A DNA stretch of 64,000 bases from Subdoligranulum sp. (lineage in GTDB: Bacteria; Bacillota; Clostridia; Oscillospirales; Ruminococcaceae). The notes below the pieces were generated by a model. The model was not told where the DNA came from. It saw only the letters and a list, made by a program, of their open reading frames with translations, and did no database searches. Of the stretch, positions 32,963 through 41,728 are shown in pieces (position 1 is the first letter of the stretch; each line of letters starts with the position of its first letter). The position numbers and the translations under genes are program-made. The stretch is taken from contig SFIE01000007.1 in assembly GCA_004555405.1 (NCBI GenBank), positions 98,168 through 162,167 of the forward strand, in the 5' to 3' direction.

Positions 32963-34128
32963 ATACCAAAAAAACCAGCGTTTTTCAAAACGCACTGATC
33001 TGGTTCGGCGCGGGCGTATCCATTGCCGAAATTTTGACAGGCACCTATTTTGCCCCCTTGGGCATGGCCCGGGGCCTGGCCGCCATTCTGGTGGGCCATA
33101 TCATTGGCTGTGTGATGCTGTTTCTGGCGGGCTATATTGGCGCCAAGTCCGGCCGCACCGCCATGGAAACCGTAAAAATGAGCTTTGGCCAAAAGGGCAG
33201 CATGCTGTTCAGCGCACTGAATGTGCTGCAGCTTGTGGGCTGGACCGCCATTATGATCTATGACGGCGCGCTGGCCGCAAACGGCGTGCTGGCCACCGGC
33301 GCATGGCTGTGGTGCGTGGTGATCGGCGTGCTGATCGTGGTGTGGATCCTGATCGGCATCACGGATCTGGGGCTGATCAACAAGATCGTGATGACCGCCC
33401 TGTTTTTGCTCACCGTGGTGCTGTGCGCCGTGATCTTCGGCGGCGGCAGTGCTGTGGGCGGCGATCTGGGCGAAGCCATGAGCTTTGGCGCTGCCGTGGA
33501 ATTGGCCGTGGCCATGCCCCTCAGCTGGCTGCCGCTGATCAGCGACTATACCTGTGAGGCCGAAAAGCCCTTTGCCGCCACCCTGGCCAGCACCCTGACC
33601 TACGGCGTGATCTCGTGCTGGATGTATGTGATCGGCATGGGCGCCGCCATCTTTACGGGCGAGGGCGACATTGCCGCCATTATGGTAAAAGCCGGGCTGG
33701 GCGTGGCCGCATTGCTGATTTTGGTGCTTTCCACCGTGACTACCACTTTTCTGGATGCCTACTCCGCCGGTATTTCGGCTGAAAGCCTGTGGAGCCGCCT
33801 GAACGGCAAAAAAACCGCCGTTGTGGTGACTGTGATCGGCACTGTGGGCGCGATCTTGTTCCCGATGGACGATATCACCGGCTTTCTGTATCTGATCGGC
33901 TCGGTGTTTGCCCCCATGATCGCCATTCAGATCGTAAACTTCTTTGTGCTGAAGCAGGATCATTTTGCCGATGCTGTAAACGGCCGGAACCTGCTGGTGT
34001 GGCTGGTGGGCTTTGCCGCCTACCGCTACCTGATGGGCATTGATCTGCCGCTGGGCAACACCCTGCCGGATATGCTGATCACCGGCGTTTTGTGCTGGGC
34101 CGTGAACCGCCTGTGCAAAGCCGCCTGA
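32959..34128 (+). CDS. cytX: Putative hydroxymethylpyrimidine transporter CytX (NCS1 family)
   Basis: 389 residues from GTG at 32959, overlapping the thiD stop by four bases, with AAAGGAG before it. About twelve membrane segments. The start NALIWFGAGVSIAEILTGTYFAPLG and the middle SWLPLISDYTCEAEKP match the CytX subgroup of cytosine-permease-like NCS1 carriers that sit in thiamine operons. It should import HMP for ThiD. The same riboswitch controls both. Confidence 0.9.
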   Translation: MNTKKTSVFQNALIWFGAGVSIAEILTGTYFAPLGMARGLAAILVGHIIGCVMLFLAGYIGAKSGRTAMETVKMSFGQKGSMLFSALNVLQLVGWTAIMIYDGALAANGVLATGAWLWCVVIGVLIVVWILIGITDLGLINKIVMTALFLLTVVLCAVIFGGGSAVGGDLGEAMSFGAAVELAVAMPLSWLPLISDYTCEAEKPFAATLASTLTYGVISCWMYVIGMGAAIFTGEGDIAAIMVKAGLGVAALLILVLSTVTTTFLDAYSAGISAESLWSRLNGKKTAVVVTVIGTVGAILFPMDDITGFLYLIGSVFAPMIAIQIVNFFVLKQDHFADAVNGRNLLVWLVGFAAYRYLMGIDLPLGNTLPDMLITGVLCWAVNRLCKAA

Positions 34129-34157
34129 CCGCCGCGCAACCGCATAAAAGCAGAATT

Positions 34158-34202
34158 CCCCGGTGAAAAGCGAGTTTCCCGCTTTTCACCGGGGATTTTT
34201 TT
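34158..34202. terminator. Terminator after thiD-cytX
   Basis: A 15-bp stem CCCCGGTGAAAAGCG/CGCTTTTCACCGGGG followed by ATTTTTTT. It touches the end of the truncated macB gene on the other strand. Confidence 0.9.
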
Positions 34203-34776
34203 ATTCGTAGCGCAAAGCCTCAATGGGGTCCAGCCTGGCGGCCTTGTTGGCCGGGTAGTAGCCAAAGAACACGCCGATGGCCATGCTGAAGCCAAAGGCC
34301 ACCAGAATCGAGGCAAGGCTCGGCTTGCCCGAAACCTGCATGGCGGCGCTCAGCCCAAGGCCCGCTGCAATACCCAGCAGGATGCCTATGGCGCCGCCGA
34401 TCAGGCACAGAATCACGCTTTCGGTGATAAACTGCATCCGAATGGCGCTGCCCGGCGCGCCCAGTGCCTTGCGTGTGCCGATCTCGCGGGTGCGCTCGGT
34501 GACCGACACCATCATGATATTCATCACGCCAATGCCCCCCACCAGCAGCGAGATGGCCGCAATGGCGCTGATGCCCAGGGATACGCTGGCAAGCATTTCC
34601 GTCATGCTGTCCAAAAGGCTGGAAAGGCTGCTGGCGCTGACGGTCCAACTATCGTTGTAAGTGTAATAGCTGGCAAAATAATCGCCCACGATATAAAAGG
34701 TTTGCAGGGTGTTGCTTTGGCCCACGCTCACCGTAAAGCTTATCTTATACGTTCCACTCTGTGGAAGGTCAAGCAT
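34201..34776 (-). pseudogene. 5'-truncated MacB/FtsX-type ABC permease remnant
   Basis: About 190 residues of the C-terminal part of a MacB-like permease: SLLVGGIGVMNIMMVSVTER, TREIGTRKALGAPG, and the end PANKAARLDPIEALRYE. The family is about 400 residues; the N-terminal membrane helix and the large periplasmic-type domain are missing. No ribosome site precedes any start, and the gene lies directly behind the exonuclease III terminator. No ATPase partner is present. It is a decayed fragment, though the kept frame means loss may be recent or that the fragment is carried by an ordinary deletion. Confidence 0.8.
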
Positions 34777-34907
34777 CTGTTTTTGCATTTTCCTGAGATG
34801 CAACGGCGCCGGATGGCCCGCTGCTGCAAAAACCGACAGATCTTTCCAAAAAAGTATAAAAACCAAATGTGTATAAATTTTGTGAGTCCGGTGAGCATTT
34901 CGCGCAA

Positions 34908-34949
34908 AAAAGGCACAGCGCGCTTTTTGCAAAGCATCGCTGTGCCTTT
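34908..34949 (-). terminator. Terminator after exonuclease III gene
   Basis: AAAGGCACAGCG/CGCTGTGCCTTT stem; TTTTTTGCGCG follows on the minus strand. Confidence 0.8.
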
Positions 34950-34965
34950 GGGCTTTTGAAAGGGG

Positions 34966-35724
34966 TCAGTCCCACTCGATATCCAGTTCCACGGGGCAAT
35001 GGTCGCTGCCGAAGATCTCGCTGTGGATCACACAGTCCTTCACTTTGGGCATCAGGCGCTCGCTCACCAGAAAATAGTCAATGCGCCAGCCCGCGTTCTT
35101 TTCCCGGGCGTGAAAGCGATAGCTCCACCAGCTGTATGCGCCGGTGCGCTCGGGGTACAGGCGGCGGAAGCTATCGGCAAAGCCGCTGGACAAAAGCTCG
35201 GTCATTTTGCCGCGCTCCTGATCGCTGAAGCCCGCATGGCCGCGGTTGGTTTTGGGATTTTTCAGGTCGATCTCCTGATGCGCCACATTCAAATCGCCGC
35301 ACACGATCACCGGCTTTTGGGCGTCCAGCGCCAGCAGATAGGCGCGCAGATCATCCTCCCACTGCATACGGTAGTCAATGCGGGCCAGTTCGTCCTGCGC
35401 GTTGGGCACATACAGGTTCACCAGATAAAATTCCGGATATTCCAGCGTGATGGCGCGGCCCTCGTGGCTGTGCTCTTCCTTGTCGATGCCGTAGCGCACG
35501 CTCAGCGGCGGCTGCTTTGCCCAGCAGGCCGTGCCGGAATAGCCTTTTTTCTCGGCCGAGTTCAGATATTCGTAATAGCCCTCGGGGGCAAAATCGGCCT
35601 GCCCGGGCTGCATTTTGGTTTCCTGAATGCTGAAAATATCGGCATCCAGCGCGGCAAAGCTTTCGGCAAAGCCCTTGGTCAGACAGGCCCGCAGCCCATT
35701 GACATTCCATGTGATCAGTTTCAT
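34966..35724 (-). CDS. xth: Exodeoxyribonuclease III / AP endonuclease
   Basis: 252 residues. Motifs: MKLITWNVNGLRACL, IFSIQETKMQ with the metal-binding Glu, LYVPNAQ, CGDLNVAHQEIDL (catalytic Asp/Asn), AYSWWSYR, WRIDYFLVS and the final SDHCPVELDI with catalytic His. It cuts DNA at abasic sites and has 3'-5' exonuclease activity. Standing alone with its own terminator; the gene family is often named exoA or xth in Firmicutes. Confidence 0.95.
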   Translation of the reverse strand: MKLITWNVNGLRACLTKGFAESFAALDADIFSIQETKMQPGQADFAPEGYYEYLNSAEKKGYSGTACWAKQPPLSVRYGIDKEEHSHEGRAITLEYPEFYLVNLYVPNAQDELARIDYRMQWEDDLRAYLLALDAQKPVIVCGDLNVAHQEIDLKNPKTNRGHAGFSDQERGKMTELLSSGFADSFRRLYPERTGAYSWWSYRFHAREKNAGWRIDYFLVSERLMPKVKDCVIHSEIFGSDHCPVELDIEWD

Positions 35725-35774
35725 GTTTTATACCGTTTGTATTATTGTAATCAAATATACGAAGAGTGGTTTAC

Positions 35775-36347
35775 TCATTCGGCTTTTGCGCCAATGCCCA
35801 GCTCTTCGGCGTGCTCACGCATACCGCCAATGCAAATGGCGATCACCTCGGGCAGCTGCATTCCCAGCATATCGCAGCCCTTCTGGATCAGCTCACGGTT
35901 GATCTTGGCGGCAAAGCGCTTATCCTTAAACTTTTTGCGCACGCTGGAGGCCTCCAGATCCGTCACTCCGCCGGGGCGCATTTTGGCCGTGGCGGCGATC
36001 AGGCCGGAAAGCTCGTCCACCGTGAACAGGCTTTTTTCCATATCGGTTTTGGGCTCCACCTCATTGCGCAGGGTGTAGCCGTGCGCCAGAATGGCGCGAA
36101 TGCTTTCTTCGTCCACGCCGGCTTCGCGCAGGGGCTGCTGGGTGTGTGCCAGATGCTCTTCGGGGTACTGCTCAAAATCATAGTCGTGCAGATAGCCCAC
36201 CGCCTGCCAGTATTCGGCATCCGCGCCGAAATGCTCGGCCATTGCGCCCATGCAGGCCGACACGCCGATGGCGTGCTCAAACAGGTGCTGCTGGGTGGTG
36301 GTGGCTGCCAAAAGTTCTTTGGCACGGGACAAAGTGAGTTTTTCCAT
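35775..36347 (-). CDS. HD-domain hydrolase
   Basis: 190 residues. HD-domain signature: FEHAIGVSACMGAMAEHFGAD, then YLHDYDFEQYPEEH with the His-Asp pair, and ILAHGYTLRN. This is a common metal-dependent phosphohydrolase family in Clostridia. ATG at 36347 after GGAAACTCCCC-type spacing (AGGAAACT). It lies 32 bp after folT and may be co-transcribed with it under the THF riboswitch. Substrate unknown. Confidence 0.82.
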   Translation of the reverse strand: MEKLTLSRAKELLAATTTQQHLFEHAIGVSACMGAMAEHFGADAEYWQAVGYLHDYDFEQYPEEHLAHTQQPLREAGVDEESIRAILAHGYTLRNEVEPKTDMEKSLFTVDELSGLIAATAKMRPGGVTDLEASSVRKKFKDKRFAAKINRELIQKGCDMLGMQLPEVIAICIGGMREHAEELGIGAKAE

Positions 36348-36379
36348 GGGGAGTTTCCTTCTTTCTGATGCGGTGGGGT

Positions 36380-36976
36380 TTATTTTTTATGCAGATACTT
36401 TTTGTCCAGCCCCTGCCGCTCGGCAAGGCCCAGCACCAAAAGTGTAAGCACCACTTCCACGGGCAGCAGCGTGGTATTTTTTACAAGGCCCGTGGTAAAA
36501 TAATAATAGTAGCCCTTGCCGTACAGCATGGCCTTCCACACGCTGCCCAGCAGCACATTGCTGCCGTAGTTGATCGCCAGACGCACCGCCAGCACACGCC
36601 ACCAGCGCAGCGGCCTGCGATACAGCCCCACGCCGTAGATCAGGCCCGACAAAATGGCCGTGAGCAGGTATCCCGGGAAATACGGCTCGCCGTAACCGCT
36701 CAGCAAAAAGCCCAGCGAGTCCACAATGGCGCCCACCATCATGCCCACCACGGGGCCATAGCAGCGGCAGCCAAGGCTGATCACAAGAAAGCTGAAATAA
36801 ATTTTAAGGCTGGGCCCCAAAAGATACACCGGAAAGCACTCTAAGATCATGGCCAGGGCGGCGATCAGGCCCGCAAAGGCCAGCACGCGCACATTGCGCA
36901 GCTCGTTGCGGGCAGCCTTCCAGTAGGCAGCGGTGAATACCCCCATGGGGGCGGCGGACAGGGTTTTTGCATCCAT
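36380..36976 (-). CDS. folT: Folate ECF transporter substrate-binding component
   Basis: 198 residues from the ATG at 36976 (AAGGAGG). About six membrane segments, with VLAFAGLIAALAMILECFPV, KIYFSFLVISLGCRCYGP and GMMVGAIVDSLGFLLSGYGEPYFPGY matching FolT S-components. It uses a shared ECF energy module encoded elsewhere. A THF riboswitch and an RBS-masking hairpin precede it, supporting folate as the substrate. The long N-terminal soluble part (residues 1-28) is slightly more than usual. Confidence 0.92.
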   Translation of the reverse strand: MDAKTLSAAPMGVFTAAYWKAARNELRNVRVLAFAGLIAALAMILECFPVYLLGPSLKIYFSFLVISLGCRCYGPVVGMMVGAIVDSLGFLLSGYGEPYFPGYLLTAILSGLIYGVGLYRRPLRWWRVLAVRLAINYGSNVLLGSVWKAMLYGKGYYYYFTTGLVKNTTLLPVEVVLTLLVLGLAERQGLDKKYLHKK

Positions 36977-36985
36977 ACAAAAATA

Positions 36986-37021
36986 CCTCCTTTGTTTTGC
37001 AGCAAGCTGCAAAAAAGGAGG
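36986..37021 (-). promoter_or_regulatory. RBS-masking hairpin of folT
   Basis: CCTCCTTTTTTGCAG pairs with CTGCAAAACAAAGGAGG across a four-base loop. The right arm is the folT Shine-Dalgarno site itself, so the hairpin hides it. With the upstream riboswitch this gives translational control. Confidence 0.8.
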
Positions 37022-37067
37022 ACTACGGCGGGGCGCGCGGGTGCGGCCCCCGCAGGCACTTTTGTGC

Positions 37068-37178
37068 AGCAGCGGGATGCGGCATTTGCACTGCGGCCTG
37101 CCCTGCGGCAAGGCACTTCGTTCCGCCACAACTCCCCGTTGACGGACACTATACACGCAAACGCCTACTCTGCGAATG
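37068..37178 (-). ncRNA. Tetrahydrofolate (THF) riboswitch
   Basis: On the minus strand the conserved blocks follow in order: GCAGAGTAGGCG, TTTGCGTGTATAGTG, GGGGAGTTG, GGAACGAAGTG, a variable stem, GCAGTGCAAATGCCGCATCC and CGCTGC. These match the folT-type THF riboswitch (GGAGAGTAG ... GAACGAAG ... GCATCCGCT). The first and last bases pair. It lies between a strong promoter and the folT ribosome site. Confidence 0.85.
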
Positions 37179-37208
37179 TTTGCCGATCACGATTTTCGGC
37201 ATAGCTTT

Positions 37209-37237
37209 ATTATACGCCGCCGCTATGGCTTTGGCAA
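37209..37237 (-). promoter_or_regulatory. Promoter of the folT riboswitch transcript
   Basis: TTGCCA and TATAAT with exactly 17 bp between them; transcription starts about 20 bp before the riboswitch. Confidence 0.85.
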
Positions 37238-37354
37238 CAAATTTTTCGCGCGCTTTTTTGTGCCCCTGTTTTGTGTTACAATATAGGCGCAAGGGGGCAC
37301 ACGCTGCCGCCTTTCCCGTGTTTATCATTTCATTTTTATATAGGAGAACCTGTT

Positions 37355-39040
37355 ATGAAATTTTCTGAACTTGTGTATTCCCGCCCGGATACCGGCGCTG
37401 TTCTGGCTGCCTATGCCGCGCTGACCCAGCGCGTGCAGGCCGCCTGCTCTCCCAGCGAGATCACGGCGGTGTTTGCCGAGCATATCAAGCTGGACACCGA
37501 CTACAGCTTTATGGCACGCCTTGCCAGCATTCGCTACACCATTGATACCCGCGATGCCTTTTACACCGCCGAGCGCGAGCATTTTGACGAAACCGATCCC
37601 ACCGTGGGCAATGCCCAGCTGGCGCTGTACCGCGCTTTGCTGGAAAGCCCCTTCCGCAGCGCACTGGCCGAAAAATACGGCGAGATCCTTTTGACCAAGA
37701 TGGATCTGGCTGTGCGCTCCAGCGATGACCGCGTGCTGGCCCTGCAGCAGGAGGAAAACCGCCTGGTAAGCGAATACCAAAAGCTGTACGCCAGCTTTAT
37801 GGTGCATTTTGACGGCAAGGACCTCACACTGCCCCAGCTGGGCGTGTACAAGCAGGGCCCCGACCGCGCCGTGCGCAAGGCCGCCTATGTGGCCGAGGGC
37901 GAATGGTTTGACGCTCACCGCACCGAATTTGACGAGCTGTACTCCAAGCTGGTGGAAAACCGCAATGCCCAGGCCAAGGCGCTGGGGTATCACGATTACA
38001 GCGAGCTGAGCTATCTGCGCATGGGGCGCATCGGCTACGGCCCCGCCGAGGTGAAAAACTATCGCGAGCAGGTGCTGTGCGATGTGGTGCCCGTGGTACA
38101 CGAGCTGCAAAAGCGCCGCTTTGCCCGTGCCGGTGTGCCGGATGCCAAGTTCTACGATCTGCCGGTTTTCTTTGCCGACGGCAACCCCAAGCCCCACGGC
38201 ACCAGCGGCGAGCTGCTGCAGCGCTGCCGGCAGATGTATCACGAGCTGAGCCCCGAAACCAGTGAATTTATTGACTGGATGTTTGAAAACGAGTGCTTTG
38301 ATGTGCTCAGCAAGCCCGGCAAGGCCATGGGCGGCTATATGGAGGAGATCAGCGGCTACGGCCCGTTTGTGTTCAGCAACTGGAACGGCACCAGCGGCGA
38401 TGTGGATGTGATCACCCACGAGATGGGCCATGCTTTTCAGGGCTATGTGGCACACAAGCTGGGCCTTGTGCCTGAGCTTAGCTGCCCCGGCATGGAAAGC
38501 GCCGAGATCCACAGCATGAGCATGGAATTTTTAACAAGCCCCTGGCACCATTTGTTCTTTGGGCCCGACACCGCCAAGTATCAGCTGATGCACGCCGAGG
38601 ACAGCCTGTTCTTTTTGCCCTACGGCTGCATTGTGGATGAATTCCAGCACATTGTATACCAGCACCCCGAGCTTACCCCTGAGCAGCGCAACCAGAAATG
38701 GCTTGAGCTGGAAAAGCGTTATCGCCCCTGGGTGGATTTTGACGGCATTCCCTTCTACGGCCGGGGCGCAGGCTGGCAGCGCCAGCTTCATATTTATGAA
38801 ATGGCCTTTTATTATATCGACTACTGCCTGGCGCAAACCGTGGCGCTGCAGTTCTTTGCCGCCCATCTGCAAAACCCCGCCGATGCATGGCAGCGCTATC
38901 TTGCCCTTGTGCGCAAGGGCGGCACCGAAAGCTATGCCGGGCTGGTGCAGGCCGCCGGTTTTGCCGTGCCGTTTGACTCCGGCAGCTTAAAGCCCGTGGC
39001 CGACACGGTGGCCCAGTGGATCCGCGAGCATCAGGTGTGA
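37355..39040 (+). CDS. pepF: M3-family oligoendopeptidase (PepF-like)
   Basis: 561 residues, the size of M3 oligoendopeptidase F relatives. The zinc motif HEMGH is at residues 355-359, inside DVITHEMGHAFQGYVAH. C-terminal markers include FLPYGCIVDEFQHIVYQ and GAGWQRQLHIYEMAFYYIDYCLAQTVALQ, split over adjoining helices. It cuts small peptides in the cytoplasm. ATG at 37355 after AGGAGA; TACAAT at 37277-37282 is the likely -10. No signal peptide. It stands alone, but fits the peptide-using theme of the window. Confidence 0.93.
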   Translation: MKFSELVYSRPDTGAVLAAYAALTQRVQAACSPSEITAVFAEHIKLDTDYSFMARLASIRYTIDTRDAFYTAEREHFDETDPTVGNAQLALYRALLESPFRSALAEKYGEILLTKMDLAVRSSDDRVLALQQEENRLVSEYQKLYASFMVHFDGKDLTLPQLGVYKQGPDRAVRKAAYVAEGEWFDAHRTEFDELYSKLVENRNAQAKALGYHDYSELSYLRMGRIGYGPAEVKNYREQVLCDVVPVVHELQKRRFARAGVPDAKFYDLPVFFADGNPKPHGTSGELLQRCRQMYHELSPETSEFIDWMFENECFDVLSKPGKAMGGYMEEISGYGPFVFSNWNGTSGDVDVITHEMGHAFQGYVAHKLGLVPELSCPGMESAEIHSMSMEFLTSPWHHLFFGPDTAKYQLMHAEDSLFFLPYGCIVDEFQHIVYQHPELTPEQRNQKWLELEKRYRPWVDFDGIPFYGRGAGWQRQLHIYEMAFYYIDYCLAQTVALQFFAAHLQNPADAWQRYLALVRKGGTESYAGLVQAAGFAVPFDSGSLKPVADTVAQWIREHQV

Positions 39041-39255
39041 GGGCCGATTGACCAGTATTTCTTATAAATTCCTTTAAAAAATGTTATAATTCGATTTTGC
39101 GCCGATTCCTGTGATTTGTGCTATACTGAATATAAGATGTATCCGCCTGCCGCCCCGAAGCCCTGCCCGGGGCGGCAGCGCTGTAAGTAAGCACGCGCCG
39201 GGCAAACCGAAAAATCCGATTTTCTTACCGCAACATGAAAAAGGAGATTTTATCC

Positions 39256-40398
39256 ATGAACCGCAAAATCACCATTTTGGGCAACAGCGCCGCCGGTGCG
39301 GCCGCCGCTGCCGTGCTAAGCAAGCACAACACCGTGACCGTTACCATGGACCCCGCCGATTGCGCCGATGCCGAGTATGTGCTGGTTGCCTACAAAACCA
39401 AATTCAGCAAGCTGAAAAAGAACTACGACACGGCCGCCATTGAAAAAGCTCTGCCCGAGGTGCGCAAGGCCGCCCCCACCGCCTATATTGCCATTCAGTC
39501 CGCCGTGCCGCTGGGCTTCACCTACAACATGGGCGTACATTTGCTGTGCGACTGCATTTTTGTCTGCCCCGCCCTGGTGCGCCCCAGCTTTGAAATGCAG
39601 GATATGGAAAACCCCAGCCGCATTGTGGTGGGCGCTTCCAAGTATAAGCCCGAGCTGGTGGCCGCTGCCACCCAGTTTGCCCAGCTGCTGGCCGAGGGTG
39701 CGGAAAACGACCCGCCCATTCTGTGCATGGGCGATACCGAGGCCGAGGCTTCGGCCCTGTTTGCGGATACCTTCCGCGCTTTGAAGGCCGGTTTCTTTAA
39801 CGAGCTGGACACCTACGCCGAAACCAAGGGCCTGCACAGCGAGGATATCATTCGCGCCGTCACGCTGGACCCTGAGATCGGCCAGAGCCTGAGCATTCCC
39901 AACTTCGGCGTGATCGCCGCCAGCGCCAACCAGCTGGAAACCAGTTACGACGATGTGCCCCAGCGCGGTGCCGCCCCCCAGCATTTGATCAGCGCCGCTG
40001 CCAAAACCGGCCGCACCCGCCGGGCCTATGTGGTGGACCGCATTTTGTTTAAGGCCGGGTACTACGAAAGCGATTTTGCCGGCTGCTGCAAGTGTGCCGG
40101 TGAGGTGGTGTTTGTGGGCATCCATGACCCCGCCGCCATTGCCAGAACCCCCGGCTGCACCCCCGCCATTATGCGCCAGGTGATCGACAAGCTGCTGGCC
40201 TCGGGCCCAGACACCACTGTGTATATCTATGATCCCCGCGGCGAAGGCGCTGCCATGGGCCTGACCGATGGCTGCAAGGTGATCGAGGATGCCGCCTTCT
40301 TCCGCAAGAACAGCGATGTGATTCTGGCCCCGGCTGCCGCCCGGGAAGAGCTGGCCGAGGTGGCCGGTAAAGTATACTGCCGCGAGATCGAGCTGTAA
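39256..40398 (+). CDS. UDP-glucose 6-dehydrogenase homologue lacking catalytic residues
   Basis: 380 residues. Homology to the Ugd/HasB family is clear: ENPSRIVVGASKYK matches the family's NPSRI block, TEAEASALFADTFRALK and FFNELDTYAETKGLHSEDI match the linking helix, and YDDVPQ follows at the right distance. But the catalytic groups are gone. The region of GYGGYCLPKD, which holds the nucleophilic cysteine, reads FGVIAASANQLE (217-228). SPEFLRE reads CPALVRP (104-110). STxPxG reads SAVPLG (82-87). The first Rossmann loop is GNSAAG, and about 25 residues after it are missing. It is intact and has AAGGAG before its ATG, so it is probably expressed as a non-oxidising relative. Confidence 0.75.
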   Translation: MNRKITILGNSAAGAAAAAVLSKHNTVTVTMDPADCADAEYVLVAYKTKFSKLKKNYDTAAIEKALPEVRKAAPTAYIAIQSAVPLGFTYNMGVHLLCDCIFVCPALVRPSFEMQDMENPSRIVVGASKYKPELVAAATQFAQLLAEGAENDPPILCMGDTEAEASALFADTFRALKAGFFNELDTYAETKGLHSEDIIRAVTLDPEIGQSLSIPNFGVIAASANQLETSYDDVPQRGAAPQHLISAAAKTGRTRRAYVVDRILFKAGYYESDFAGCCKCAGEVVFVGIHDPAAIARTPGCTPAIMRQVIDKLLASGPDTTVYIYDPRGEGAAMGLTDGCKVIEDAAFFRKNSDVILAPAAAREELAEVAGKVYCREIEL

Positions 40399-40427
40399 AA
40401 ACGCAGCCTTTTGCTGCCTAATAACCA

Positions 40428-40476
40428 AAAGAGCAAGAGTTTTCCCCTCCGAGGGAAGGCCTTGCTCTTTTTTTCG
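40428..40476 (+). terminator. Terminator after the Ugd-like gene
   Basis: AAAGAGCAAG/CTTGCTCTTT with an inner TTTTCCC/GGGAA stem, then TTTTTTT. The rest of the gap to 40824 is very T-rich on the plus strand; an extended -10 box TGGTATAGT at 40746-40754 lies between two TTTGCAA direct repeats and is the likely promoter of the next gene. Confidence 0.8.
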
Positions 40477-40824
40477 TGTTTTTCGGAATTTTGCACGCCG
40501 GATTTTCCGAAGCCGGGGTGCTGCTCCTCTCCGATCTGTCAAATTTCTCCACTGCTTTTTGTGCACCTTTCTCTTGTTCTTCCAAAAGTCCGCACTTGTG
40601 GCTTTTTCTGCTTTGCATGGTTTCTTTCCGTATTTCGTGCTTTTATATTTTTTCGATTTCAGGATTTTTTTCAGTTTTTCCAACGACTCAAGTCCAGACT
40701 TGCTTTTTTTCTGAAATTACTTGTTTTACCTTGTCTCGTTTGCAATGGTATAGTGGATTTGCAACAAAGACAAGGGCCGGCCCCCTGAAAGCTTTGGGAC
40801 TTTCTATTTAAGGGGGGTAACAAC

Positions 40825-41691
40825 ACGAATCTGGATTATTTAAACGGGCGCGATGCTTCCTTGATCGAAGCCGCCTACGACCTTCATGTTCATTCGATGC
40901 CGTCGGTATTTCCGCGCGCGATGGACGGGCTTGAGCTTGTTCGGCATGCCGATGCCGCCGGGATGGCAGGTGTTATGCTGAAAAGCCACTACGAGCCCAC
41001 TGCACTGCGTGCTGCCATGATCAACCGCTACAGCGGCTGCCGGGCACAGGCCTACGGCGCGCTGGTGCTGAACTGGCCCGTGGGCGGGCTGAATATATAC
41101 GCTGTGCAAAATGCCCTGCGGGCAGGCGCAAAAATTATTTGGATGCCCACCCGCGATTCCAAAAACAGCTTGGCCTTTGGCAACATGGAGGGCGATTTTT
41201 TCAATCGCCCCGGAATCAGCATTTTAAACGAAGAGCAAAAGCTGCTTCCCGTTGTTTACGACATTATGGATGTGATCAAAGAGCATGATGCCGCCCTTGC
41301 AACCGGGCATCTGAACCCGGCGGAATCTCTATTGCTTTGCCGCGAGGGGCGAAAGCGCGGCGTGCGCATGATTCTTACACACCCCGAATTTCCGCGCACG
41401 CTCATTGAACCCGAACAGCAGAGGGAGCTGGCGGAGCTGGGCGTGTATATTGAAAAATGCTGGTATAATGTGGCGCACAACGGCGTTTCTGTGGAAGAAA
41501 TGGCACGCCGCATACGTCTGGTCGGCTTTGAGCGCGCCTTTCTTTCTACCGACCGCGGCCAAAAAGGCCAGCCCTGTGCCGTGAGCGAGCTTCTCACTTT
41601 TTGCGAACGCCTTTCGGCGCTTGGATTCACCCGTACTGAAATTCACGAGCTGGTGCACACCGTGCCCGGCAGCATCGTGAATCAGATATAA
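40825..41691 (+). CDS. DUF6282-family protein (PHP/amidohydrolase-like), unusual start
   Basis: About 288 residues if translation begins at the ACG at 40825, or 276 from the TTG at 40861. The only good ribosome site, AGGGGGG (40811-40817), points to the ACG; no ATG, GTG or TTG lies in frame there. A metal-site start DLHVHSMPSVFPRAMDG and the later KSHYEPTA, TGHLNPAE and LTHPEFPR blocks are those of the DUF6282 family, which resembles PHP phosphoesterases and amidohydrolases. It is followed 37 bp later by a TRAP transporter. Function unknown; probably acts on the imported acid or a product of it. Confidence 0.78.
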   Translation, partial: TNLDYLNGRDASLIEAAYDLHVHSMPSVFPRAMDGLELVRHADAAGMAGVMLKSHYEPTALRAAMINRYSGCRAQAYGALVLNWPVGGLNIYAVQNALRAGAKIIWMPTRDSKNSLAFGNMEGDFFNRPGISILNEEQKLLPVVYDIMDVIKEHDAALATGHLNPAESLLLCREGRKRGVRMILTHPEFPRTLIEPEQQRELAELGVYIEKCWYNVAHNGVSVEEMARRIRLVGFERAFLSTDRGQKGQPCAVSELLTFCERLSALGFTRTEIHELVHTVPGSIVNQI

Positions 41692-41728
41692 GCCCCAACG
41701 AATGAAATGGAATTAGGAGGAAGTTCAT

